In this document: positions 7,762-15,833 of the stretch, piece by piece | How positions within the stretch are numbered: position 1 is the stretch's first letter | How the letters are laid out: each line of letters starts with the position of its first letter | Virus record (IMG/VR): IMGVR_UViG_3300031705_000064 | Coordinates: 1 to 21,549 of that record | Length of the DNA: 21,549 bases | Source: a virus | Strand: one strand, 5' to 3' | Made by a program: the position numbers and the translations under genes | The notes under the pieces: generated by a model | Told to the model about the DNA's origin: nothing | Databases searched by the model: none | What the model saw: the letters and a program-made list of their open reading frames with translations, nothing else

Positions 7762-8208
7762 CTATGTTGCTATTTGTGATATAGTGTACCAGAATTCAGT
7801 AGCACTAACACATGTGATTTGTATAAAATTCTTTTTTGCAGATGTATCGTCATAGGTACCAGATATTTTATTAAATGTACCAGCTGATCCGCCAACAGTA
7901 TAAGCTATTACATATGACCCGCCTGCACCAGTTACTATTATGTTTTTAGTTACACCGATTACAGGATTAGTTATATTAAGTGTAGTTGCAGCATTAGGCG
8001 TCAATGTAAATACTTGAGCTGCTGTATAGTCTACATTAATAGTACCTGCTGGTGTCAATACAGAGCTTGTTATAAACTCTGTACCTACCTTAGCGCTAGT
8101 AACACTACTTGCTGCTAACTTACCTGAAGTCACATTTGAATCTAGGATTTTACCTGTTGTTACAGCATTGTCTGCTAGTACATTACTTGTTACTTTTGTT
8201 AAAGCCAT
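7762..8208 (-). CDS. Small fibre protein, beta-module type
   Basis: 148 residues. The N-terminus MALTKVTSNVLADNAVTTGK is a common phage-fibre opening and matches the start of the 418-residue Gly-rich fibre (MALTKLTQN). Residues 14-40 contain short repeats of the form VTTGK, VTSGK and VTSAK, which probably form a beta stalk. From about 55 to 148 it resembles a divergent copy of the beta module found in four other genes here: VFTLTPNAATTLNI, then IIVTGAGGSYVIAY, and an end FIQITCVSATEFWYTISQ with Trp near the C-terminus. It lies between two DUF7483-carrying fibres, 6 bp after one and 1 bp before the other, so it may be a co-assembled tip, adaptor or chaperone for them. The exact role is unknown. 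Confidence 0.65.
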   Translation of the reverse strand: MALTKVTSNVLADNAVTTGKILDSNVTSGKLAASSVTSAKVGTEFITSSVLTPAGTINVDYTAAQVFTLTPNAATTLNITNPVIGVTKNIIVTGAGGSYVIAYTVGGSAGTFNKISGTYDDTSAKKNFIQITCVSATEFWYTISQIAT

Positions 8209-8214
8209 TTTTTA

Positions 8215-10827
8215 TTAATTTTCTTTTATTGCTAAGTATATAAATTTAGCGCTAGAGTCATTTAAACCACTTGCAGCTGTATTTAACGCAAAGCCAGTTG
8301 CATTTATACTAACATAAGTACCTGTTGCTTCTGATCCATTTGTATTTGCTATTAATTGATCTGAATATACTCCTGTTGTTCTTTTATTATCAAACATATA
8401 CCAATTACCGGTAGCACTAGTTCGTTTAATCATTAAAAAACCAGCTGCAAATCCTGTTGTTATATTATGACCAGCAGTTCCATTTCCGGTATAAGTGCCC
8501 ACTTTGCTGTAACCTGTTATTGATTTGAAAGAGTAGGCAATATAAGATTGTCCACTTACAGAAACTCCATTTCCTACAGAAATAGTTGTTGATGTTGGTG
8601 CTGTATTATTCCAAAATCCTGAATTTGTTTCTTCAGCACTAGTTTCATTTAATCTTATAGCTCTATCTGTTTGATTTGTCAAAACTGATGAATTTACAAA
8701 CCAAGAGTCAGTAGTTGTTGTTACTTTTAAAATCACTAAATCAGGAATTACACCAAGTCCGTGACCTGCGGTAAGTGTAGTTGAATTAGCTGTCCATTTT
8801 GCAATACTAAATCCAGCAGCTTGATTTGCGCTAACTAAACTTGTAATAGATCCATCTGTGTTTATAGATATTATACCTCCAGCTTTCCAGCTCCAAGCAA
8901 CGTAATCTTTTCCACTTGCACCTGTATAATTAGAATTTCCTATTGTAAATCCATTATTATTAAAGGTTGATAAATATTCAGCAGCCCCTGGATCCGCAAT
9001 TCCACTAAGATTTGCGTAAAGAATTTTTGGATTAGGTAAAGGACCACGAACACTATCAAATAACATATGATCTCTGTTTGGAGTTGATCTTTGTTTTATC
9101 CAAGTAAAATCTGGTTTAAATTCAGTAGTTATGGATTGTGTTCCACCATTTCCAGTATAAATTTCGGGAGCAAAACTCTTAGCTAAAGTAGGTGTTGATG
9201 TAGTACCGTCAGCTGCAAAAGCTAGGTAGATGTAGGTTCCATTATTAATGTCGGCATTGTTTCCATCTACAGTAAACCCATTAGCTAAAAAATCAACATT
9301 TATAGAAGCTGCATCTCCTTCAGCGTCAGTTGTATTTGCTGTTAAAAATTTAGTTCTTGGGTTTGATGTATCTCTCTTATCATCTAACATTATCCACGAC
9401 CCACTTCCACTATTTCTTTTAATCATTAAAAATGAAGGTTCAAATCCTGTAACAATTGATGTTAAACTTCCATTTCCGGTGTAAGAGCCTACTTTGCTAA
9501 AACCTGCTTTTGATGCGAAAGTATATGCTATATAGTTATTGGCATTATTGTTTACTTCCCCATCACTACCAATTGTAAATACGCTTGAAGTTGGAGTAGT
9601 ATTATTCCATCTATCATTTGCAGTTGCTTCTCCTTGGGTCGAGTTTAATCGTAAATATTTTGTATTTCCTATTCCTGAACTATAAACACACCAATTGTTA
9701 CTCCCAAGATTTTTTACAATTATTAATTCTGGAATAGAACTTAGTCCGTGTCCAATTTTAGCTCCTGCTGTGTTATTACCTGTATACTTTACAATACTAA
9801 ATCCTAAAGTATCATTAACACTAACTTGACTATCAATAGTTCCATTAGTATTTGCTACAGCAGCTCCTCCGGCTTTAAGATTCCAAGCAACAAACGTATT
9901 ATTATTACCATTAGAATCAGTTGCAGAGCCTAATGTAAAACCGTTAGAATTAAAAGAAGTTACGTTACTTGAGTAAGTTGTTACACCGTCTTCACTATTT
10001 GAGGAAAGTTGACTGTTTGTTCCCCTAATTGAATCTGTTAAAATATGCTTTTCAGCTGCGCCCCTTTCTTTTATCCAAACTAAATCTGGTTTAAAATTTA
10101 AAGTAATATTTTGTGTACCACTATTACCTGTGTATATATAAGGCGCAAAATGATCGCTAGGTGCATCATTTGTAACTATTATATTAAAAGATCTTACAGC
10201 ACTAGTTTGATTTTCATCGTCTGTAGCTGTAATACTAAATGTTGTTGTCGTATCTGCTGACACAGCAGGTGCTGTTCCTGTAATAGCTCCTGTAGCTGTT
10301 GCTAGAGATAAACCTGTTGGTAAAGTTCCTGTTGTTACGGCATATTCTATGGTATCAGTACCTTCAGTGGCTGTTACTTGAAAAGAAGCCGCTGCTGCTT
10401 CTGTTACAGAACCTATATTACCTGCTGCAGTTGTCCATATTGGTATACCGCTATATTGTATAAAGTTAGCTTGTGAAGCTGTACCACCGTTGGAATTAGT
10501 TACTGCAACCGCATATGCGCCAGCTGATTTAGCTGGTGTATTGATTGTAATTTGTGTAGCTGAATTAAAAACTGTTGTAACTGTTGTTCCGCCTACTGTA
10601 CATGTTATACCTGAAGCAAATAAAGTACCATTAATAATAACACTTTCACCACCAGCAGGATTTGCTGCAGTAGCTGTTCCTGGATAATCAATAGACGTTA
10701 TTGTAGGGTTAGTTATAGGACTTGCCCAAGCCATACCACCTGTACCGTCGGTTTGTAAAAACTCACCATCTGTACCGTTATCTGATACGCCGTAGAATTG
10801 CCCTGCTTTAGGTTTAGTTTGTGCCAT
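8215..10827 (-). CDS. Large tail-fibre protein: IPT/TIG, Ig-like and two DUF7483 modules
   Basis: 870 residues. Residues 1-37 are a fibre-type N-terminus (GQFYGVSDNGTDGEFLQTDG). Residues 38-126 look like an IPT/TIG domain (PTITSIDYPG, GGESVIINGTLF, AVAVTNSNGGTAS). Residues 127-222 look like a putative Ig domain of the He_PIG type (TLPTGLSLATATGAITGTA, TTTFSITATDDENQ). Then two DUF7483-type modules follow, about 228-550 and 551-870, each with three units beginning at YTGN or TAN motifs. The two modules align along their length, so an internal duplication is likely. TIG and He_PIG domains are common in surface-exposed phage decorations and adhesins; host binding is inferred. The start overlaps the previous stop by 1 bp (TAATG). 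Confidence 0.8.
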   Translation of the reverse strand: MAQTKPKAGQFYGVSDNGTDGEFLQTDGTGGMAWASPITNPTITSIDYPGTATAANPAGGESVIINGTLFASGITCTVGGTTVTTVFNSATQITINTPAKSAGAYAVAVTNSNGGTASQANFIQYSGIPIWTTAAGNIGSVTEAAAASFQVTATEGTDTIEYAVTTGTLPTGLSLATATGAITGTAPAVSADTTTTFSITATDDENQTSAVRSFNIIVTNDAPSDHFAPYIYTGNSGTQNITLNFKPDLVWIKERGAAEKHILTDSIRGTNSQLSSNSEDGVTTYSSNVTSFNSNGFTLGSATDSNGNNNTFVAWNLKAGGAAVANTNGTIDSQVSVNDTLGFSIVKYTGNNTAGAKIGHGLSSIPELIIVKNLGSNNWCVYSSGIGNTKYLRLNSTQGEATANDRWNNTTPTSSVFTIGSDGEVNNNANNYIAYTFASKAGFSKVGSYTGNGSLTSIVTGFEPSFLMIKRNSGSGSWIMLDDKRDTSNPRTKFLTANTTDAEGDAASINVDFLANGFTVDGNNADINNGTYIYLAFAADGTTSTPTLAKSFAPEIYTGNGGTQSITTEFKPDFTWIKQRSTPNRDHMLFDSVRGPLPNPKILYANLSGIADPGAAEYLSTFNNNGFTIGNSNYTGASGKDYVAWSWKAGGIISINTDGSITSLVSANQAAGFSIAKWTANSTTLTAGHGLGVIPDLVILKVTTTTDSWFVNSSVLTNQTDRAIRLNETSAEETNSGFWNNTAPTSTTISVGNGVSVSGQSYIAYSFKSITGYSKVGTYTGNGTAGHNITTGFAAGFLMIKRTSATGNWYMFDNKRTTGVYSDQLIANTNGSEATGTYVSINATGFALNTAASGLNDSSAKFIYLAIKEN
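8218..9177 (-). repeat. DUF7483-type module, copy 2
   Basis: Residues about 551-870 of the 870-residue fibre. Unit A has EIYTGNGGTQ, FKPDFTWIKQR and LFDSVRG; unit B has IAKWTANS and GHGLGVIPDLVILK; unit C has VGTYTGNGTAG, GFLMIKR and NWYMFDNKR. It is closest to copy 3 in unit A, including the shared 24-base run. Confidence 0.7.
9180..10146 (-). repeat. DUF7483-type module, copy 1
   Basis: Residues about 228-549 of the 870-residue fibre. Unit A has YIYTGNSGTQ, FKPDLVWIKER and LTDSIRG; unit B has IVKYTGNN and GHGLSSIPELIIVK; unit C has VGSYTGNGS, GFEPSFLMIKR and IMLDDKRD. Module boundaries are estimated from the motif spacing. Confidence 0.7.
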
Positions 10828-12083
10828 TAATTGTCGTTAAATTGTATATTTCCTGTTCCTGTTAGAAAAGTTGTTACTTTATCAGTTCCTACTGTAGTTG
10901 TTGTACCTGATAATCCAGATATTGTATATGAGCTTGGATAACGAAGTATTATAATTCCTGATCCACCAGCACCTCCTTGTTGCACTGATACACCCATACC
11001 ACCACCACCACCACCGGTGTTAGCACCACCAGCACCACCAATAGAACTAACATCTGGACCACTACCATTTCCTCCAGAATTTAAACCAGAACCTCCAGTT
11101 CCTGCTCTTGCTGAACTTGAATAATTAGCGCCACCGCCACCTCCACCATTACCACCATTCCCGGAATATGTAGAACTTCCTTGAGCGCCACCTCCACCGC
11201 CGCCAGCAAAGTAATAGTTAGTTCCATTAATACTTGAAGCAATACCTATGCCTCCGTTACCTGAACTAACTCCTGAATCTGAAGATCCAGGGGCACCAGC
11301 TCCACCACCACCAGAAGAATTGTATGGATTACTAGCAACATCGTTTGTTGTTCCTCCAACTTTTCCTTGAGCATTGCCTGCTGGTAACGCAGCTCCACCT
11401 TGAGCTTGAACACCAGCACGGAAACCACCACCACCACCAGAACCACCTGCTAAACCATCTTGACTTCCAGTTACATTATAGCCGTAAGCACCGCCACCTC
11501 CACCACCTATCGCAATTGCAATAGATGCTAAAGAAACATTACTTCCATTAGTTCCTTTGATATCATTACCATTAGTAGCTCCAGCGCCACCGTTTCCAAG
11601 CGTTAAAAGATAATTTGTAGCTTTTGAAAAATTATGTGTACCGGTTAATAAACCACCTCCACCACCACCACCAGCTCCACCACCACCACCACCGCCAGCA
11701 ACTACTAAATATGTAGTCGCAACAAGTAATGATACTAAAGAAACATCTTGTGATGTCCAGCCTCTAGTTGCATCTTGGTATATTAATGTAGCAGTAGCAT
11801 TATTGGTTGTTATTTCGCCGCCAGTAGTTACACCTTGAATCTTTTCAGAACCATTAGCAGTGAGTATAACTTTATTAGTTGCAAATGTACCAGCATAGTC
11901 TTGTATTACTATTTCAGCACCCACAACACCTACGGGTAAGTTTACATATAAAACTTGACTAGTTGTATTAACAAAATAACCTTTACTAGCTACTGCTGTA
12001 AAATTACTTGTCTGGATAGTTGATACCCATTCGGTACCAAAATTTCCGTCTATTAGGTTTTGTGTTAATTTTGTTAATGCCAT
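10827..12083 (-). CDS. Glycine-rich tail-fibre adhesin
   Basis: 418 residues. Residues 1-34 carry the MALTKLTQN fibre start. Residues 35-112 are one copy of the shared beta module (LYVNLPVGVVGAEIVIQ, NGSEKIQG, then RGW). From about 126 the sequence becomes the glycine-rich adhesin type: YLVVAGGGGGGG, then many GG-x and poly-Gly runs with sparse Tyr, Asn and Ser, closing near 375-385 with GGSGIIILRYP. This start and end are characteristic of the Gly_rich_2 family. The best-known analogue is the gp38 adhesin of Salmonella phage S16, whose Gly-rich strands pack as polyglycine II sandwiches and present receptor-binding loops. The C-terminal 35 residues after RYP form a small beta tail. Receptor binding is inferred. 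The DNA has long in-frame GGT/GGA repeats that could vary in length. Confidence 0.8.
   Translation of the reverse strand: MALTKLTQNLIDGNFGTEWVSTIQTSNFTAVASKGYFVNTTSQVLYVNLPVGVVGAEIVIQDYAGTFATNKVILTANGSEKIQGVTTGGEITTNNATATLIYQDATRGWTSQDVSLVSLLVATTYLVVAGGGGGGGAGGGGGGGLLTGTHNFSKATNYLLTLGNGGAGATNGNDIKGTNGSNVSLASIAIAIGGGGGGAYGYNVTGSQDGLAGGSGGGGGFRAGVQAQGGAALPAGNAQGKVGGTTNDVASNPYNSSGGGGAGAPGSSDSGVSSGNGGIGIASSINGTNYYFAGGGGGGAQGSSTYSGNGGNGGGGGGANYSSSARAGTGGSGLNSGGNGSGPDVSSIGGAGGANTGGGGGGMGVSVQQGGAGGSGIIILRYPSSYTISGLSGTTTTVGTDKVTTFLTGTGNIQFNDN
11653..11699 (-). repeat. Glycine-codon microsatellite in the Gly-rich adhesin
   Basis: A nearly pure trinucleotide tract (CCA/CCT/CCG on the plus strand) encoding two runs of seven glycines around one alanine, residues 130-144. 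All units are three bases, so slippage would change poly-Gly length without breaking the frame. Shorter tracts occur near 10996-11015, 11500 and 14250-14270. Confidence 0.7.
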
Positions 12084-12086
12084 TTT

Positions 12087-12845
12087 TTAAAATTCTAATA
12101 TTGATGCTCCCGCATATGCATTACTTATTACTAAAGCGTTTTGAACTTTCATTTCAACTTTTAATGAAGTAGTAAAATATAAATAAGGCAATCCCTGCAT
12201 AGAAGCAGTAACTGCATCTATCATATCAAAACTTACTTTTATTGCACCACTATCCCAATTGTTTTGATTAGTATATCCACCTGTTGTAGCGTCATAATAA
12301 TTATATAAAGGATTTACTCCATTTCCACCAATCATTTGAGTTCTAGATGAAATAGCACCATATGGGCTAGATTGATAAAGACTTCCAAGAATCCAAGCTT
12401 GTCCCATAGCTACAAAATTACGTCTTGTATCTGTATATGGTACTGGAGCAAAAGCGTATTCTGTAGCTGTTCCTCCATCTAATGTTATTCTAGCTGTCCA
12501 ATTTTTATTTGCTGCTGTATTAACATCGCCCATCCAACCTAATATTCCATAGCAACCACCCCCATTAGTAGAGCTTGTAATATCTGCAACAGTTTCATAA
12601 GTGTCGGCAGTAGCTAATCTTTTTACATACATTGTTCCAGCTGGCTGAGTTAAGCTAGACATTTGATTATTTAAATTACTAATAGCAGAACCAGTACCAT
12701 TACTACTAGCAAAAACTGTAAGTTTATGGCCTGTAAAAGTAGCTAAACTTTGTGCGTTAGGATAACTATAATCTCCTACTGTTATTGTTTGTCCAATACC
12801 ACCACCACCTCCTGCTGCTGGAAAAAAATCTGTAAAATTACTCAT
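12087..12845 (-). CDS. Fibre-like virion protein with poly-Gly hinge, unknown fold
   Basis: 252 residues. The short head MSNFTDFFPAA is followed by GGGGGIGQ (12-19), a hinge like those seen in the neighbouring fibres. The remainder is a single compact-looking domain rich in Thr, Asn, Tyr and Gly, with an aromatic core (GGGCYGILGWMGD at 116-128, NYYDATTGGYTNQNNWDSG around 184-202) and the end FTTSLKVEMKVQNALVISN. There are no signal peptide or membrane segments. I do not recognise the family. Position inside a fibre run, composition and hinge suggest a receptor-binding head or decoration protein. It sits 3 bp after the 537-residue fibre stop region and 3 bp before the Gly-rich adhesin. Confidence 0.6.
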   Translation of the reverse strand: MSNFTDFFPAAGGGGGIGQTITVGDYSYPNAQSLATFTGHKLTVFASSNGTGSAISNLNNQMSSLTQPAGTMYVKRLATADTYETVADITSSTNGGGCYGILGWMGDVNTAANKNWTARITLDGGTATEYAFAPVPYTDTRRNFVAMGQAWILGSLYQSSPYGAISSRTQMIGGNGVNPLYNYYDATTGGYTNQNNWDSGAIKVSFDMIDAVTASMQGLPYLYFTTSLKVEMKVQNALVISNAYAGASILEF

Positions 12846-12846
12846 A

Positions 12847-14460
12847 TTATTGTCCTATTATTACCCATCCTTGAGCTGTTCCTGTAAATATTAATTCAAA
12901 GCTAGCAGCAGCTGTATCTAATGTCATTGTAGTTGCACTACCCATTATTTTATCTGATCCAGCTGGTACAATTGTACATGTTTCAACAGCAGATCTATTA
13001 CTTATTTGTAAACTTTCTCCTAAAACACCTGCTGGAAGTGTTAAAGCTAAACTAGCAGTTAATATATAAACTCTTCCTGTTGCTGCTGTAGTATTTGTAG
13101 ATATTACATTAGGTGTTATATTTTGTGCTATGGTAAAGTTGTTAGGTGAATTAGTTGTAACATTAATTCCTGTACCACCTGTTAAAGTTGCAGGTGATAA
13201 AGTACCACCTGAATTTAAGAATCCTACAGATCTTATTTCTATTATAACACCACTTGGTGGTGCTGTAGCAAAAGTAACTGTATTTGCTGATAATGATAAT
13301 GTACTTACGTTTTGATACAAACCGTTTAAGTATACATCAATAGCATTTAAATCAACTGGTGTTATGCCAAGAGCATATGCCGTTGTTGATCCATTACCTG
13401 TAAAAGTATCTGTATATAAAGCATTAGTCGATGCTGATATAGCACCTAATACCATTACCTCTACATTGTAACCATTTTGAGGTGCTGTTGCAAACGTAAG
13501 TGTTGTACCTGATATTGCATATGTACTTTTATCTTGGTATATACCTTCTAAAAATACAAAGGTCATATTCTCTTCATTTACAGTAGTTGTCAAGGTAAAT
13601 GCTGTTTTAGAACCTGTACCTACAAAGTTATTCTTATTAAATCCACTTAAAGCTAAGGCTTTTATATGAACTATTTCTATATTAGCACCGTTTGGTGGTG
13701 CTGTTGTAAATGTAACTACATTGCCTGTGGTTCCATAAGTTAATTTAGACTGATAAACACCACTTACATATACTTGTGTTGCATCTTCATTAATTATAGA
13801 AAGTGATGTAGCAAAGTTAATTGTAGTACCATCGCCTACAAATTCATCAACTTCAATTACACCATCAACTGCAACATAGTGCATTATTTCTATTTCAGCG
13901 CCCGTTGGAGGTGCTGTACCAAATGTTACTGTACTACCAGTTGTAGTAAAGCCATCTTTATCTTGATAAACACCATCTATATATATCTGTATATTATTTT
14001 CAGATACTATAGTAGACGAAACACCATAAGCAACGGTTGAACCGTTACCAGTATAGTTGTTTCTTTGTATCGTTACTGTACCACCACCAGATCCTCCTGT
14101 AGAAGCGATTGTAAGCGTGTCTGTTGCAGCATTTGTAGTTAAACTTATATTACTACCAGCTGCCACTGTTAAAGTGTCCGTAGGACTATCTGCTACAATA
14201 CTAGTTTGTCCTGATACAGCAAATGTTTTAAATGCTTCAGTAACAGTACCACCACCACCGCCGCCACCTATCTCACCCCAAGCTGGAGTTGAGCCAAAGT
14301 ATCCTTCAAATTTATCAGTAGTTGTATTATACCTAAACATACCAACTGCAGGCGAACCTGGGCGCTGAGCCGTTGTACCATCAGGTACTTGGATCCAGTT
14401 CCCGCTTGATATTGATAGATAACCATCAATTTCTACCGAATTTTTAAACTTAGTGGCCAT
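12847..14460 (-). CDS. Tail-fibre protein with four 60-residue repeats and a C-terminal beta module
   Basis: 537 residues. Residues 21-66 carry the common fibre module with PDGTTAQRPGSPAVGMFRYN and a GYFGSTPAWGEIGG end, followed by a seven-glycine hinge (65-71). Residues 77-120 hold a short beta repeat with TDTLTVAAGSN and TDTLTIAS. Four repeats follow (about 134-414), each with GNGST or an equivalent, a V/I-YVDG-type strand such as YIDGVYQDK or YLNGLYQN, then VTFxTAPPxG and a V/IEI strand. Residues 463-537 are a copy of the shared beta module (LALTLPAGVLGESLQISN, GSDKIMG, GWVIIGQ). The repeated beta units suggest a trimeric fibre shaft with binding surfaces; this is inference. One cysteine only. 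The gene follows the cupredoxin-containing fibre by 3 bp. Confidence 0.78.
   Translation of the reverse strand: MATKFKNSVEIDGYLSISSGNWIQVPDGTTAQRPGSPAVGMFRYNTTTDKFEGYFGSTPAWGEIGGGGGGGTVTEAFKTFAVSGQTSIVADSPTDTLTVAAGSNISLTTNAATDTLTIASTGGSGGGTVTIQRNNYTGNGSTVAYGVSSTIVSENNIQIYIDGVYQDKDGFTTTGSTVTFGTAPPTGAEIEIMHYVAVDGVIEVDEFVGDGTTINFATSLSIINEDATQVYVSGVYQSKLTYGTTGNVVTFTTAPPNGANIEIVHIKALALSGFNKNNFVGTGSKTAFTLTTTVNEENMTFVFLEGIYQDKSTYAISGTTLTFATAPQNGYNVEVMVLGAISASTNALYTDTFTGNGSTTAYALGITPVDLNAIDVYLNGLYQNVSTLSLSANTVTFATAPPSGVIIEIRSVGFLNSGGTLSPATLTGGTGINVTTNSPNNFTIAQNITPNVISTNTTAATGRVYILTASLALTLPAGVLGESLQISNRSAVETCTIVPAGSDKIMGSATTMTLDTAAASFELIFTGTAQGWVIIGQ
13219..14061 (-). repeat. Four tandem ~65-70-residue protein repeats
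   Basis: Repeat cores, in protein order: YTGNGSTVAYG to IEIMHYV, FVGDGTTINFA to IEIVHIK, FVGTGSKTAFT to VEVMVLG, and FTGNGSTTAYA to IEIRSVG. The invariant signature is a G-x-G-(S/T) turn, a GxYQ strand and TAPP/Q-x-G. The units have diverged at the DNA level, so the duplication is old. Confidence 0.75.
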
Positions 14461-14463
14461 ATA

Positions 14464-15828
14464 TTATATTTCTTGAATAAGTACTCTTATATCATTTGTT
14501 GTAGGCGCTGTTGTAAAACTTACAGTTACAACATTGACGCTAGTTCTTACAACATCAGCATACACTGTGTCATAAGTTGATAGATCATAAAGTTGTACTA
14601 TAACGTCAAAATTATTTAAATTATGTGTGATTGTATATGACAGGGCTGATCCATTACCTATTGATGTGGTAAATGTCTTAGGTGCAAGTTGCACCCAACC
14701 AGCTGTGTCTACTGTAAAACTAGCTGAATCATAACCAGATATACCTTTTATAGCGGCGCCTGAGGTGGCCGCTGCGGTAGCTATGTCTATATTACTCTGA
14801 ACAACTGTCCAGTTAGCCAATGCGCTACCAGCTGCTGCGGCCGTTGCTACTTCCGCAATTAAAAAGTCTCCTATCCTTACTTGTTCTGAGAAGAATAAAC
14901 CATCTACAGTAACTGTGTAAGTATCTCCTACAGCTATTGCAATATTTCCACTACTTACATTGCTACCCATATTTAAATGGTAATAACATATATAATTTAA
15001 GCTTGGTACACCAACTGGTAAAGTTACAGTTATTTTTCTTGCAGTTGCTGCCGCAAATCCACTTATGTAAGCATTATAAGTTACTACAGCACCGTCTAAA
15101 TAATAAACAACTCCAGTACTGTAAACACCAGCTGCAGCATTTGTTGTACTTAATAACAATGGATGCGGTGCATTACTAGCATCATCTTGATTTATAGTGT
15201 ATGCAGTTCCTGGTATTAGCGTTAAAGTTTGTTGCTGTATACCGTTTATAAAATATCTATTACCAGCAGCTACTGCTTGAACTGTTATAGTATAAGTTGC
15301 TGCACTTGTAGATGAATCTAAATCAGGTGTATTTGTAGACGCATTATATCCGCCTTTATAAGTTAAACCACCAACAACAGCATTATCAACATATGCTTTT
15401 GTTGCTGCATCTTGTGCGGCTGCAGGATCAGTAACATTTATAATTTTATTACTACCCATGTCCACATTAGCAGTAGCTGTAGCTAATGAGCTTATAGGTG
15501 TACCTACAACAAAGTCATATATCTGATCCCCTGTAGCAAGTGCTGTACTATTATTTGCAACTGTAGCAGTTACTATAGCCAATTGAACTATAGGACCTGT
15601 TCCGTTTGTTACAGTTAATTGATTAGCTGTACTTGTTGAAATTTCAGTAATATCACCAGAAAAAGAAGACCAAGCTGTTCCGTTGTAAAAGTATATATTA
15701 TTATCCGTAGAGTCATAGTATATCTGGCCAGCGACAGCATTAGCGGGTGCAGTTGCTAGCACCTGTATTACAGCATTTTGTAGCTGATTCTTGTTTAAAT
15801 CAAGATTGTTTAAAAAATTTATTGCCAT
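14464..15828 (-). CDS. Tail-fibre protein with a cupredoxin-like domain
   Basis: 454 residues. N-terminal fibre modules: AGQIYYDSTDNNIYFYNG (34-51) and the KIINVTDPAAAQDAATKAYV motif (128-147) common to phage fibres. Residues about 185-298 look like a cupredoxin: GNRYFINGIQQQTLTLIPG, then NAPHPLLLSTT with H222, and LNYICYYHLNMGS with C281, H284 and M287. The C-x2-H-x2-M spacing equals that of amicyanin, and a single upstream His completes a type-1 copper set. I recall similar YYC-x2-H-x2-MG domains in cyanophage virion proteins. Residues 385-454 are a C-terminal domain also frequent in phage fibres (HNLNNFDVIVQLYD, VYADVVRT, NDIRVLI). Whether copper is bound, and what it would do, is unknown. 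Confidence 0.78.
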   Translation of the reverse strand: MAINFLNNLDLNKNQLQNAVIQVLATAPANAVAGQIYYDSTDNNIYFYNGTAWSSFSGDITEISTSTANQLTVTNGTGPIVQLAIVTATVANNSTALATGDQIYDFVVGTPISSLATATANVDMGSNKIINVTDPAAAQDAATKAYVDNAVVGGLTYKGGYNASTNTPDLDSSTSAATYTITVQAVAAGNRYFINGIQQQTLTLIPGTAYTINQDDASNAPHPLLLSTTNAAAGVYSTGVVYYLDGAVVTYNAYISGFAAATARKITVTLPVGVPSLNYICYYHLNMGSNVSSGNIAIAVGDTYTVTVDGLFFSEQVRIGDFLIAEVATAAAAGSALANWTVVQSNIDIATAAATSGAAIKGISGYDSASFTVDTAGWVQLAPKTFTTSIGNGSALSYTITHNLNNFDVIVQLYDLSTYDTVYADVVRTSVNVVTVSFTTAPTTNDIRVLIQEI

Positions 15829-15833
15829 TTTTT

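Noticed and set aside
10990-11710. Repeated CCA-type units resembling a CRISPR or tandem array
   Set aside because: They are in-frame glycine codons of the Gly-rich adhesin; there are no regular spacers, no repeats of 20-40 bases, and no cas gene.
12087-12845. A variable-repeat target of a diversity-generating retroelement in the 252-residue protein
   Set aside because: No reverse transcriptase, template repeat or adenine-biased near-duplicate was seen, and the protein does not look like a C-type lectin.
14057-14368. Plus-strand frame of 103 codons with a poly-Pro stretch
   Set aside because: It is the antisense shadow of Thr-, Gly- and Ala-rich fibre codons; the proline run is merely the complement of glycine codons.
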